A DNA stretch of 64,000 nucleotides from a bacterium. Its GTDB lineage: Bacteria; Zixibacteria; MSB-5A5; GN15; FEB-12. A program made the translations under genes and the position numbers. The notes under the pieces are model-generated. The model saw only the letters and a list, made by a program, of their open reading frames with translations. It was not told the origin of the DNA and did not search any database. The stretch lies in NCBI GenBank assembly GCA_016708025.1, contig JADJGQ010000002.1, positions 930,001 through 994,000 on the forward strand, read 5' to 3'. Shown here piece after piece: positions 1-9,395 of this stretch. How positions within the stretch are numbered: the stretch's first letter is position 1; the number at the start of each line of letters is the position of its first letter.

Positions 1-2
1 CG

Positions 3-1433
3 CCGGAAACCATGCCGGAGGGTGAAGAAGCGATCAATGGTTGCACCGTTGAATACACGACTACTCCCGATGGCGCCGCAAAAGCAGAAGTGCTTTCGAC
101 CGGCACCCTGAGCGGCCTGCATGCGCTGGTGCAATCCTATACCCTGCAGTCCACCGGCGCGAGCGATGACAACAGTTCGCAGGTGGCCTTGCAGCAGCAG
201 TTCAAAGCGGCACTCGTGCCGATCTTCCAGTTCGCGGTCTTTTATGACCAGGACCTCGAGATCGCCCCGGGACCGGAAATGAACCTGTTGGGCCGTGTAC
301 ACTCTAACGCTGACCTCTATATTCAGGCGGGTAACCGTCTCCGGATGGACAGCTATACCACCGCCGCCGGCCATGTCTACCATGGTCGAAAAGGACCGGG
401 AAGCGTCGATGCCGGCGACGTATTGGTGAAGAACGGCGCTGGAGATTACGTCAGCATGAAGGAAGGTTCAGGCTGGCTGGATGCACACGATAGCCATTGG
501 TATGATTCATCGATCGCCCGTTGGAATGGCCGTTTACAGGACGCCAGCCATGGACAGAAACCGATCGAACTACCGCTCGAAGGAACTGATGATCCGCACT
601 CGATCATTGAACCGGCCGGCGGCTCGAATACCAACTCGTATGAACATAAGGCGAGCCTGAAGTTCATCAACAACCAGGCCTTTCAGTTGGATAACGGCGG
701 AAACTGGGTTGACGTGACCGCCGATATGACCGCCAAGGGGATCATTACCTATAGCGCCGACAAATTCTATGATGGTCGCGAGGCCAAAAATGTCGACGTG
801 ACCGACTTGGATATGGATAAGTTGTATGATGAAGGGTACGCGCCGCGCAATGGCATCATCTACTTCTCCGATGATATCGCCGGCAGCAGTGAGTATCCCG
901 CGCTCCGTCTGAAGAACGGTTCGGAGTTGGGTGATGAATTGACTATTGCCAGCGCCAATCCGGTCTATACGGTCGGCAATTACAATAGCACAAACAAGAA
1001 ACCGGCTTCGATCATGACCGATGCGTTGACCTTTTTGTCGAGCGCGTGGGATGATGCAAAGGGTGCTTTGGCCAAGTCGAATCGCGTTGCCAATGCGACC
1101 ACGGTCAATTGCTCGTACCTGACCGGTAACAAAACAACTACGTCAACCGTGTACAGTGGCGGTTTTGAGAACCTGCCGCGATTCCTGGAAACCTGGACAG
1201 GTAAAGTAATGACCTGGCGCGGTTCGGCCGTTTGTCTCTGGCCGGCTGAACAGGCGACAGGAAACTGGGGCGGTACTTACTACGATCCGCCGACTCGTAG
1301 CTGGTGGTATGATATGGATCTGGATGATCCGGCGAATCTCCCGCCGGGAACGCCGATGGCCCAGGTCTTCCAGCGACTCGGCTGGCAGCAGACTCATGCG
1401 ATCATCGATGCGCAGAAGTTCCAAGAGGAATAA
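3..1433 (+). CDS. PilX-like pilus assembly protein, C-terminal part (5' partial)
   Basis: The reading frame is open to the window edge, so the first Met at 12 is probably internal. The visible ~476 residues are a Trp/Tyr/Gly/Asn-rich extracytoplasmic protein. The stretch VPIFQFAVFYDQDLEIAPGP followed by NLLGRVHSNADLYI matches the PilX-like proteins of type IV pilus minor-pilin clusters, where 'grVHsNgdlyl' is typical. The N-terminal methylation/transmembrane segment would lie upstream and is not seen. If so, it acts at the pilus base or as a minor pilin. It ends at a strong terminator and converges with sppA. Family assignment is by recognition of the motif; the exact role is inferred. Confidence 0.7.
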   Translation, partial: PETMPEGEEAINGCTVEYTTTPDGAAKAEVLSTGTLSGLHALVQSYTLQSTGASDDNSSQVALQQQFKAALVPIFQFAVFYDQDLEIAPGPEMNLLGRVHSNADLYIQAGNRLRMDSYTTAAGHVYHGRKGPGSVDAGDVLVKNGAGDYVSMKEGSGWLDAHDSHWYDSSIARWNGRLQDASHGQKPIELPLEGTDDPHSIIEPAGGSNTNSYEHKASLKFINNQAFQLDNGGNWVDVTADMTAKGIITYSADKFYDGREAKNVDVTDLDMDKLYDEGYAPRNGIIYFSDDIAGSSEYPALRLKNGSELGDELTIASANPVYTVGNYNSTNKKPASIMTDALTFLSSAWDDAKGALAKSNRVANATTVNCSYLTGNKTTTSTVYSGGFENLPRFLETWTGKVMTWRGSAVCLWPAEQATGNWGGTYYDPPTRSWWYDMDLDDPANLPPGTPMAQVFQRLGWQQTHAIIDAQKFQEE

Positions 1434-1446
1434 CTGTATCAATGAA

Positions 1447-1479
1447 GAAGCCCCCGGCCATACGTCGGGGGCTTCTTTT
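1447..1479 (+). terminator. Rho-independent terminator of the PilX-like gene
   Basis: A perfect 10-bp stem, GAAGCCCCCG (1447-1456) with CGGGGGCTTC (1466-1475), is followed by TTTT. It lies between two convergent genes and may also slow minus-strand transcription from sppA. Confidence 0.9.
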
Positions 1480-1498
1480 GTGCGTGTTTCCGCTGAGG

Positions 1499-3910
1499 CT
1501 ATTCAATTAATAGATCATACGGCATCCGGGCATACAAGTCGCCGTTCGCCGAACTGATCGCCTGCCCCGCCTGGCCGAGTGCATCGGTTGTGTCGCCACC
1601 GAAAACCGAGGCCACCATCCCCATGAATGATCGCGCAGGGAGTACAAACAGCGGCCGATTCTCCGGGTAGACTCTCACCCGATACTCTTTCAGCTCAAGG
1701 GTGGCCGCCAGGTAATCAAGCGACTGCTTGAGACCGCCCAATTGGTCGACCAATCCATTGCGCAAAGCTTCCCGCCCGGTCCAGACTTTTCCACGTCCCA
1801 GTTGATCCACCGAGTCGACCGAAAGATGCCGGCTGCTCGCGACCAACTCACAGAAATGACCGTAGAATGCTTCGATCTGGGAGTAGTATTTTTCACGTTC
1901 TTCGGCGCTGAACGGAGCGACCGTACTCAGCATTCCGGAGTATTTGCCGCGCAGATAGAGCTCTTTCCCCAGCGAGATCTTTTCGTAGAGATTACTTAGA
2001 TCCAGTTTCCCGCCAAAGATCCCGATGGAACCGGTAACCGTTCCGGGAAGCGCGAACAACTTTCTGCCGGGCATGGCGAGATAATAGCCCCCGGATGCGG
2101 TGACATTGGCCATCGACACGACCATCGGTTTCTGATTGGCGGCCTTCTGCGACGTATGGTAGATGTCGTCGGAGGCAAGGGCAGAGCCGCCGGGGGAGTC
2201 GATGCGAAAGACTATTCCGGCAACATCCCGATCTCTTCGCGCCGCGGCAAAGGCTCTTCGGAACGGCGAAGGGGTGACACCTGTCGATGAGCTAAGGGGA
2301 TTGCCATCGCCGTTATCCGCGGTGATTTCTCCCTGCGCCACAACGACCGCAAGCACGGGGTGACGATCCCAGCTATAGTTGATCAGCGTGTCGGCAACAT
2401 ATTGCGCGAAGGGGACAGCCCTGGACTTACCAATGCAACTGTCGAGATCATCCCGATAGCAGAGCCCATCCACCAATCCGAAGGTTCGGGCATCGGCGGA
2501 AGTAAATGGGCCGTTGTCGACAATGCGCTTTACTGAATCGGCGGTGAGTCCGCGCGATGTGGCGATGTCGCTCACAAACTGATCATATAACTCGTCCAGC
2601 AGTCGATTGACCTGCGCGCGGTTCTGCTCAGAGGATGCCGTTTGGGTCCAGGGCTCAACCGCCGACTTGTAGTCGCCGATCCTGACCATGTCAACCTTGA
2701 CCCCCAGCTTCTCAAGCGTCCCCGCATAAAAAGTCAATTCAGCCCGAAGTCCCACCAAATTGAGTTGGCTGACCGGGGGAATGAAGATCGAGTCGGCGGC
2801 GGATGCTATATAGTAAGTCAGGTTACTTGGGTCAGTCAGATAGCAGATCAACCGCTTTCCGCGAGACCGGAAATAGTCAAAAGCATTGCGGAGTTCCTGC
2901 GCCCGGGCAAAGCCCGGTGAACCCTCGTGAAGAGTGACGACCATTTCATTGATAGACCGGTCATCTGCCGCACGGTAGATGCTGGTCAATATCTCGGTGA
3001 ATGAGAGTCGCTTTCTCCCAAAAACCGGTTTTGGCGGATTCTCCGGCTGGCTTCCACCGAGTCCGGCCACCAGTCGACGCCCGCGCACATTGGTTATCGA
3101 TGGCTGACTTTGTTCGGTGAACCCGACAAATGAAGTAGTGCCGCGGTGCTTGCTGTTGCGGTCAAAGCCGGAACGATTCCCCAGGAAACTCTTGTCGAAA
3201 TTAACGCGGAACCCGACCTCAAAATTCCGATCGGAATCGAGTGAGCCATTGATGAAAAGTCCCCGGATGGGACTGTATTCGGCATGGTAGAGCCAATCGG
3301 CATTGGAAAAACGAGTCTGCGTGGAAAGAAACGCGTCCGCCGAGAGAGTCAGCTTATCACCGAACGGTCGATAGGCCGCCGATAGCTGCATCTCGATCTC
3401 TGTCCGCTCGCCAGCAATTTTGCCTCGGTTCAAATTGGAGAAAACGGCGCCAAATGCGTATGGACCGACTCCCTGGGTCACCAGACCGGCATTCCAGAAG
3501 TGGCGATTGTCATAAAGCGCCGGGCCGTCACTGAAATATCGGTAAGAGAAACCAACCGCGGAACCAGAGCCGACCGGGAGGCCTGCGGCGAAGACCCATT
3601 CTTTGAAATCGCCGGTTGGGTTATCGATCTTGCGCCAGGCCAGCGCCAGTTGCTGAGCCGTCATCACCCAACCCCAGTCGCTGGCGAATTTCCCATCGTA
3701 ATAGTCGGCCATCGCCTGCGAGGTGGTCGCATTAAACCTGCCGAGCGCGGCGGGATTAGCCCAGGCGGCCTCAGCCCCGAAGACGGTCGAAGCCGGTTGA
3801 AAATAGAACACATCGCCGGGGATCGGGATCCGTTCCATCCCCTGCGCCGCCAATGATGAGACGGTGATCAAACAGATACTGAACAGGTATCGCAAAAGGC
3901 GCATCCTCAT
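1499..3910 (-). CDS. sppA: Signal peptide peptidase SppA with an N-terminal outer-membrane-barrel-like domain
   Basis: S49-family serine protease that degrades cleaved signal peptides and membrane-protein fragments on the periplasmic side. Residues 1-24 are a signal peptide. Residues ~30-260 do not look like SppA: they alternate short Gly/aromatic strands and start GDVFYFQPASTVFGAEAAWANPAAL, read here as a PorV/FadL-like barrel. Residues ~300-800 are a double-length (67K-type) SppA. The catalytic Lys is K415 in IGDYKSAVEPW and the catalytic Ser is S606 in NVTASGGYYLA; DSPGG precedes it. The start overlaps the stop of the upstream adhesin-like gene by 4 nt (ATGA), so the two are translationally coupled. 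A second Met lies two codons in. Protease assignment is firm; the barrel reading is inference. Confidence 0.9.
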   Translation of the reverse strand: MRMRLLRYLFSICLITVSSLAAQGMERIPIPGDVFYFQPASTVFGAEAAWANPAALGRFNATTSQAMADYYDGKFASDWGWVMTAQQLALAWRKIDNPTGDFKEWVFAAGLPVGSGSAVGFSYRYFSDGPALYDNRHFWNAGLVTQGVGPYAFGAVFSNLNRGKIAGERTEIEMQLSAAYRPFGDKLTLSADAFLSTQTRFSNADWLYHAEYSPIRGLFINGSLDSDRNFEVGFRVNFDKSFLGNRSGFDRNSKHRGTTSFVGFTEQSQPSITNVRGRRLVAGLGGSQPENPPKPVFGRKRLSFTEILTSIYRAADDRSINEMVVTLHEGSPGFARAQELRNAFDYFRSRGKRLICYLTDPSNLTYYIASAADSIFIPPVSQLNLVGLRAELTFYAGTLEKLGVKVDMVRIGDYKSAVEPWTQTASSEQNRAQVNRLLDELYDQFVSDIATSRGLTADSVKRIVDNGPFTSADARTFGLVDGLCYRDDLDSCIGKSRAVPFAQYVADTLINYSWDRHPVLAVVVAQGEITADNGDGNPLSSSTGVTPSPFRRAFAAARRDRDVAGIVFRIDSPGGSALASDDIYHTSQKAANQKPMVVSMANVTASGGYYLAMPGRKLFALPGTVTGSIGIFGGKLDLSNLYEKISLGKELYLRGKYSGMLSTVAPFSAEEREKYYSQIEAFYGHFCELVASSRHLSVDSVDQLGRGKVWTGREALRNGLVDQLGGLKQSLDYLAATLELKEYRVRVYPENRPLFVLPARSFMGMVASVFGGDTTDALGQAGQAISSANGDLYARMPYDLLIE

Positions 3911-4956
3911 TCTCCTTTGGTGCCGCGAACGAATATGTTCCCTTTGCCGCGGATTGTCCCGCTGATCTCCGCTTTCCCCTGCCCCGAATGGAGATTCAAC
4001 CGATTCCGCTCCACCAGATCTGTCTTAAACGGGAAATGCGTCGCTTCGATCATGCCATCCTCATCCACTTTCAACGACATATATGCGGAGATCGTGTCAG
4101 GGACGGTGATCTCAATATCCTCGTACTGATTGCTAATGACCAACTGGGCATCGACCAGTTCCGAGATCTCGAGAATGATCGGGCCGGAACTACTGCGAAT
4201 GTAATTGCTGTTGCCGGTCGGGACGTATTCGGAGATATCGGTTCTCCCAAAGCTGTTTCTGACGTTAAGCCCGCCATGGATCCGCTGGATCTTGATCTCG
4301 CCCCCTTCGTTGCGGAAACGGGCCTGCCCTTTCGTGCTTTCGATATCCCGCGCGATGATCGATGAATTGCTGGTGGCGACCGAAATATCGCCGGTCAGGT
4401 CGGAGACATTAACTCGCCGATTGGCGGTGCTGATGTCGGTCAGTTCGGTGATGCGGGAAGCATCGACACCTCCGAGCGAGGAACTGATCACCAGCCCGCG
4501 AATAGGGCCGACGGCAGTGACATCAAACTGCTGCGCCTCGATCTCGACACTGCATTCCGGCGGAACGGCAAGAGTTGCCTCGACAATTCCTGCCTCGGTT
4601 TCGGGATCCCAGGGTGCGGGATTTGGTGCCCGAAGTTCCAGACGGGTTTCATCCGCTACCGTCGTGAGGCTGACCGTGATCAGGTCAATGTAGTCGGTGG
4701 CGGTATTGCTTTTCATCGTCCTGGCCTGCTTGGTAAACGTCAGTTTGATCTGACGTCCGGGAGCGGAGGTGATGCTCAGTTTACCGCTCAGGTTGACCGC
4801 CGATCTGATCACCAGTCGATTCTGCGATCCCAGTTGGACGGTGTTGGTAATCTCCTTGGTCGTAAACAGGCCATGCTCGCGGAGATGGATCTCTTGTCCA
4901 AGTGCCGGGAGAGTCAGGCCGATCACAGCCAGTATCGTCAGGTAACTTCGTTTCAT
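3907..4956 (-). CDS. Putative adhesin / DUF4097-like secreted beta-solenoid protein
   Basis: About 349 residues if started at ATG 4956, directly before a signal peptide (MKRSYLTILAVIGLTLPALG). A longer frame to 4992 would overlap the upstream gene and bury the signal peptide. The mature part is a run of short repeats of the type 'g.i.v.ts.g.i...di.g.v...' (for example DLTGDISVATSNSSIIARDI), as in DUF4097/putative-adhesin proteins that form a right-handed beta-solenoid. It lies 10 nt after the methyltransferase stop and overlaps sppA by 4 nt, giving a three-gene operon. The function in the envelope is not known. Confidence 0.65.
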   Translation of the reverse strand: MKRSYLTILAVIGLTLPALGQEIHLREHGLFTTKEITNTVQLGSQNRLVIRSAVNLSGKLSITSAPGRQIKLTFTKQARTMKSNTATDYIDLITVSLTTVADETRLELRAPNPAPWDPETEAGIVEATLAVPPECSVEIEAQQFDVTAVGPIRGLVISSSLGGVDASRITELTDISTANRRVNVSDLTGDISVATSNSSIIARDIESTKGQARFRNEGGEIKIQRIHGGLNVRNSFGRTDISEYVPTGNSNYIRSSSGPIILEISELVDAQLVISNQYEDIEITVPDTISAYMSLKVDEDGMIEATHFPFKTDLVERNRLNLHSGQGKAEISGTIRGKGNIFVRGTKGE

Positions 4957-4966
4957 CTTCAGTACT

Positions 4967-5755
4967 CTATTCCGAAAGGTTGTACAACTCATGCATCAGG
5001 ATGGAGCCGGCGACGGCGGCATTCAGCGATTCGACAGCGGTGGCGTGAGCGATTCGCATGCGCGCGTCCGCATTTTCCAGTAGCTCAGGCGACAGACCAT
5101 CCGCCTCCGAACCGACTGCCAGCATCAATCCGCGCCCCTTGGTTAGCTTTCGGACACTGGCCATGTCGGCAAGACCATGAATATCGGTCGCCAGCAGGCA
5201 GATCCGGTGGCGAATCGCCAGAGCCAGCAATTCATCGATCCCGGCCTCGGCAATTGACAGCCCGAAAATAGAACCGGCGGATGCCCGGACGACTTTGGGA
5301 GAAAAAGGGTCGGCCGATCTCCCGGTGAGGATCACCAACTCAAATCCGAACGCCTTGGCCGAGCGAAGTAGGGTTCCGAGATTCCCGGGATCACTGATAT
5401 TCTCGCACAGTAATACTCTACGGGCAGTCGGACGGTAAAGTTCAGCCAGACCGGAGTCGGGGAGAGGAAAGGTCGCCAGGATCCCCTGCGTCTCCTCGGT
5501 ATCGGCGATCGAGTCCATCTGGCGCAGATGGAGCGATTCCATGCGAATTCCGAGCTTCTGGAAGCGGTCGACCAATGACCGACCGCGCTCAGAGAGCGCC
5601 GCCTCGGAGAAACAGACCATCTCGGGGCGGACCGAATGGCGCACCGCCTCCTCGAGCAGCCGTACTCCTTCGGCCAGGAACTTTTTTCTAAGCTTTCGTC
5701 CTTTTTTGGTCTGTAGAGATTGTATATCTTTGAGTTCTGTTTTGGTAAGTGGCAC
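4967..5755 (-). CDS. TrmH/SpoU-family RNA 2'-O-methyltransferase
   Basis: SPOUT-fold methyltransferase that probably 2'-O-methylates a ribose of rRNA or tRNA with SAM. An N-terminal substrate-binding region (residues ~1-85) is followed by the SPOUT domain. Motif 1 is NISDPGNLGTLLRSAKAFGF, motif 2 LAVGSEADGLSPELL and motif 3 ESLNAAVAGSILMHEL, which form the knotted SAM site. I start it at GTG 5755 (262 aa), with AGGA 7 nt upstream. A longer frame to 5875 would run into the divergent patatin gene and add an unconserved leader. The specific target nucleotide cannot be told from sequence. Confidence 0.88.
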   Translation of the reverse strand: MPLTKTELKDIQSLQTKKGRKLRKKFLAEGVRLLEEAVRHSVRPEMVCFSEAALSERGRSLVDRFQKLGIRMESLHLRQMDSIADTEETQGILATFPLPDSGLAELYRPTARRVLLCENISDPGNLGTLLRSAKAFGFELVILTGRSADPFSPKVVRASAGSIFGLSIAEAGIDELLALAIRHRICLLATDIHGLADMASVRKLTKGRGLMLAVGSEADGLSPELLENADARMRIAHATAVESLNAAVAGSILMHELYNLSE

Positions 5756-5811
5756 TGCGGTATCCTGTGTGTTATAGAAACAAACAACCGAAAACCAATC
5801 TTCGTTGGCAA

Positions 5812-8436
5812 GTGAAAACTGGCCTTCTGATAATAGCTTATCTGGTCTGTGCGACAGTCCTGGCGACTGCTTCACCGGACACCCTGCGCATTGGGGGACT
5901 TCGGGGGCTGAATCCTGCGGATAGCCAGACCAAATACCCGATTCTTCTGGCCCTTTCCGGCGGAGGGGCGCGCGGATTATCGTCGATCGGTGTCCTGAAG
6001 GCGTTCGAAGAGCGGGGGATCACGGTTGCGGCGGTCACCGGAACCTCGATCGGCGGGATTGTCGGTGGTTTGTACGCCTGTGGACATTCCCCGAAAGAGC
6101 TGGAAAAGATAGCCCAGACGCTGGATTTCAACACCTTTTTCGCGAATGCACCGTTACGGTCGAGCATGTTCCTGTCGCAACGTCAGGAACGGGACCGCCA
6201 CCTGCTGTCGGTCCGATTCGACGGCTGGCGCCCTCATATTCCCCAAGGACTGACCGCCGGACAGCGGTTGACCTCGCTTTTGTCGAATTTGACCAGCCGG
6301 GCTATCTACCGCGCCAATGGCGATTTCAGCAAACTCCCGATCCCCTTCAAAACCATTACGACCGACATCGTTAATGGCCGTATGGAGATTATGGACAAAG
6401 GCTCTCTCGCGGATGCCATGCGGGCGACCATGGCTTTCCCCCTGGCTTTTACCGGTTTGGAGAAGGATGGGATGATCCTGATGGATGGCGGCATGGTAGC
6501 GCCTATCCCGGTTGAGCTGGTTTCGCAGATGTGCGACTCAGTCACTGTGGTGGTGGCGGTAAATACCACCAGCCCACTAGTCGGGCGTGATCAGCTCCTG
6601 ACCCCCGTTGATATCGCCAACCAGGTGACAACCATCATGACGGCCGACCAGTTGAATGCGCAACTGGCGAAGGCGGATATCGTCATCACGCCGCCTATCG
6701 AGCAATACACTTCGGTGGATTTCCTGCGTAAGGATGAGATCATAGAGGCCGGCTATCAGGCCGGAAAGATCGCCGCTGACAGCATTGTAGCCCTGGTGAC
6801 TGGACGCCAGAAGCATTTCTACTACCGGATCGCCGTAGTCGATGTCTCCTCGCCGGACAGCTTGCTAGTCGAAGGGTGCCGGACGGCGTTGATCGGGCAG
6901 TCGTTTACCCGCGCGGAATTGGTGCATCGTCTGAAATGGCTGGCCACTACCTATCATCTCTTTGAACTGACGGCCGTAACCGAACCGGCGATGGTGGCCG
7001 AAGGATTCGGCAACGAAACTGTCCAGGAATATCGGATAAGATTGGAACCTCACCGGAATCTGCCGAGCCAGTCGACCAGTATCTCAATCGATGGAAACTA
7101 TTCCTTTTCCGATTCTACATTAATTGCCGAACTCTATCTCCCGGAGGACTCGATCACCGCCGTATCGCTTCGTGCCGGACTTGACTCGATCCTGGAGAAG
7201 TACTACACCATCGGTTACGATATGGCATATATCAACAGCGCCGAGGTTGATTTCGCGAATAACACGATCCTGATCGATGTAGATGAAGCGATCGTCCGAC
7301 GGATCGATGTCGACCAGAATGAGCGTTCGCGCGACTGGATGATCCGCTCCTATTTCCCGTTGGAGGTCGGCCAGCCCTACTCCACGAAATCGGCCTCGAG
7401 TGGGCTGACGCAGATCTATAGTACCGATCTGTTCGACCGAGTGTCGATCGTCCCGCTCTCGCAGGACAGCGGTGCCGTAGTGAAGATCTCAGTCGATGAA
7501 AAGAAGTACAAGCAACTCCGGCTCGGCTGGCACTGGGATGACGAGTACCAATCCGAGGAGTTTGTGGAGATTCTCGATGACAACGTGATGGGGATCGGGA
7601 TGGAGTACCTGTTGCACGCACAATACGGGCGCGAACGGCAACTCTATTTCGGCGAACTAAAAGTGAATCGGATCTTCCGCACCTATCTCACCAGCCAGAT
7701 CAGTCTGTATCATGACCGGATCGATCGTGCGACCTTTGATCTTGATCAACGAGAGACCGGCAAGCGGGGAGAATACAGAACCGGGGGATCGATCCGCCTG
7801 GGACAGCACATTTCGCGCTTGGGGACTGTGACCGGCGGATTTGCGGTGGAAGAGGTCGAAATTGAAGATATTCAGACCGGCTCCAGCGGGACCTTTGGAC
7901 TGAGGTTGCTCACCCTCGAGTCGCATGTGGAGAATTTCGATCGCTGGCCATTCCCCACCAGCGGCAAAAAGCATTGGCTGGAAGTTCAGACGGCCGGAGA
8001 GTATCTGGGCGGGGATGTTGAGTTCACCCGGTTATTTTCGTCGATCGAATCATACTTCCAGATCGGTGAACGACTGAATTACCATCCGCGCTTGTCGATC
8101 GGTCTCTCGCGCTCGGGCCTGCCTTCCTCTGAGCAGTTTTATGCCGGGGGATTACACTCCTTCGCCGGATTCCGCACCCACCAGTTGTCCGGAGACAAAC
8201 TCTTCCTTTTGAACAATGAACTTCGACTGAAACTGCCGCTCTGGCTTTATCTATCGGTTCGTTATGATATGGGAGAGGTGTATACATCGGCCGATCAGAT
8301 CAAACTGCGCAATCTGCGCCATGGATTCGGGATGTCCCTGGCGTTGGATTCGCCCATCGGTCCGGTCGAATTCGGCTATGGCACGGCTGATGAAGATAAT
8401 GATCGCTGGTATTTTGGCGCAGGGCTGACGTTCTAG
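5812..8436 (+). CDS. Patatin-like phospholipase fused to POTRA and Omp85-type barrel
   Basis: Single polypeptide of ~874 aa: signal peptide, patatin phospholipase, POTRA-like linker and C-terminal 16-strand Omp85-type beta-barrel. This is the architecture of PlpD-like (type Vd) autotransporters, here with a longer middle. Counting from GTG 5812, the nucleophile elbow is GTSIGG (S79), the oxyanion glycines are GGGARGL, and the dyad Asp is in MDGGMVAPIP (D225). The barrel ends FGAGLTF, with a terminal Phe as expected for Bam recognition. GTG 5812 places the signal peptide at the start. GTGs at 5749 and 5767 are in frame too, but 5749 lies inside the start region of the divergent methyltransferase. 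No strong Shine-Dalgarno (SD) was seen. Confidence 0.85.
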   Translation: MKTGLLIIAYLVCATVLATASPDTLRIGGLRGLNPADSQTKYPILLALSGGGARGLSSIGVLKAFEERGITVAAVTGTSIGGIVGGLYACGHSPKELEKIAQTLDFNTFFANAPLRSSMFLSQRQERDRHLLSVRFDGWRPHIPQGLTAGQRLTSLLSNLTSRAIYRANGDFSKLPIPFKTITTDIVNGRMEIMDKGSLADAMRATMAFPLAFTGLEKDGMILMDGGMVAPIPVELVSQMCDSVTVVVAVNTTSPLVGRDQLLTPVDIANQVTTIMTADQLNAQLAKADIVITPPIEQYTSVDFLRKDEIIEAGYQAGKIAADSIVALVTGRQKHFYYRIAVVDVSSPDSLLVEGCRTALIGQSFTRAELVHRLKWLATTYHLFELTAVTEPAMVAEGFGNETVQEYRIRLEPHRNLPSQSTSISIDGNYSFSDSTLIAELYLPEDSITAVSLRAGLDSILEKYYTIGYDMAYINSAEVDFANNTILIDVDEAIVRRIDVDQNERSRDWMIRSYFPLEVGQPYSTKSASSGLTQIYSTDLFDRVSIVPLSQDSGAVVKISVDEKKYKQLRLGWHWDDEYQSEEFVEILDDNVMGIGMEYLLHAQYGRERQLYFGELKVNRIFRTYLTSQISLYHDRIDRATFDLDQRETGKRGEYRTGGSIRLGQHISRLGTVTGGFAVEEVEIEDIQTGSSGTFGLRLLTLESHVENFDRWPFPTSGKKHWLEVQTAGEYLGGDVEFTRLFSSIESYFQIGERLNYHPRLSIGLSRSGLPSSEQFYAGGLHSFAGFRTHQLSGDKLFLLNNELRLKLPLWLYLSVRYDMGEVYTSADQIKLRNLRHGFGMSLALDSPIGPVEFGYGTADEDNDRWYFGAGLTF

Positions 8437-9254
8437 AGTCCGTTCGGATCTTCGCTCTCTTTTGTCTTCAAAGACCCCAGACGAAAAACGAGAGTCGCTG
8501 CAAACGCCCCTTCAAAAGTATCTCCGGCCTCGCCTGCTCGCATCGCGAGATTGAGCGCCATTTTCTTGCTCAGGCTGATATCCAGATGCTGAAGATACCC
8601 AAGCTGGTCGTATGGCAAAGCCGAGACGGCACTGAAGACTCTTACCTTACCTCCGATTGGAAAACCAAGACCGAGATCCACATGTCCGCCGCCCGCGATG
8701 ACCGGACTGTTCTCGTCTAAACTCCCCATAAAATACAAACCTCTCAGGCTACCCAGGCGAAGGTGGAACGATGGTCCAACCCGTTGGTTGTCCCAATCGG
8801 AATCGTACTCGAAACGGTAGGGAACATGATTGATGAGAAATCCGAAGCCGAATCCAACGTATCGCGTCTCGATCGCGAACCGTGGTCCGAAATACCAGCG
8901 ATCTGCATGTGCACCAGAGTAGGTCGGATTCAGATCCGCAAAGCGCGCTGTGGAGCGGAAATAACCAAACTGCGCGCCATAGATAGCGTCACTTCGCTCA
9001 CTCAGTTTGGTTCGTCCATATCCCGTGACAGCAAAATCGGTGAACTGATTTGACTCTTGCTGCCGTATCCCGCCATCGCACGAACGGACAATAGATGCGG
9101 CCTGGCCGTAGCCCCCGCCAACGCCGATCTCAAACTGCGATGAATCCGGATAGTCAGGATAGTAACCGAAGGGGAGGACGAGTAATAGGGCAAAGCAACA
9201 GAGGCGCGGCAGACGTACTGCCAACAGGTTCAGAATTCTTTTCAGATGCTTCAT
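8433..9254 (-). CDS. Outer-membrane beta-barrel protein, unknown function
   Basis: The 273-aa product has an N-terminal hydrophobic segment (LPRLCCFALLLVLPFGYY). After it come alternating amphipathic strands with Gly and aromatic residues (FEIGVGGGYG, WYFGPRFAIETRYVGFGFGF) that look like a small (8-12 strand) outer-membrane barrel. No family name can be given. It converges on the patatin gene: the palindrome CTAG at 8433-8436 holds the stop of both genes, TAG on each strand. The product ends in a short charged tail (SEDPNGL) rather than a terminal aromatic residue, unusual for a Bam substrate. Confidence 0.6.
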   Translation of the reverse strand: MKHLKRILNLLAVRLPRLCCFALLLVLPFGYYPDYPDSSQFEIGVGGGYGQAASIVRSCDGGIRQQESNQFTDFAVTGYGRTKLSERSDAIYGAQFGYFRSTARFADLNPTYSGAHADRWYFGPRFAIETRYVGFGFGFLINHVPYRFEYDSDWDNQRVGPSFHLRLGSLRGLYFMGSLDENSPVIAGGGHVDLGLGFPIGGKVRVFSAVSALPYDQLGYLQHLDISLSKKMALNLAMRAGEAGDTFEGAFAATLVFRLGSLKTKESEDPNGL

Positions 9255-9341
9255 GTGACTTTCTCCCGACAGCCGGAACGGTTGTCTTTATGCAAAGTGG
9301 CGAAAAGAGGACGGAGATGTCAACGGAAATCTGTGAAATGA

Positions 9342-9367
9342 AAAGAGACCCGCAACCGGGTCTCTTT
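9342..9367 (-). terminator. Terminator of the acyl-CoA dehydrogenase gene
   Basis: An 11-bp stem (9342-9352 with 9357-9367) closes on a CAAC loop. On the minus strand it is followed by a T-rich stretch, and it sits just downstream of the dehydrogenase stop. Confidence 0.85.
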
Positions 9368-9395
9368 GTACCTTAGATCGAATTGTCTGAACCGC

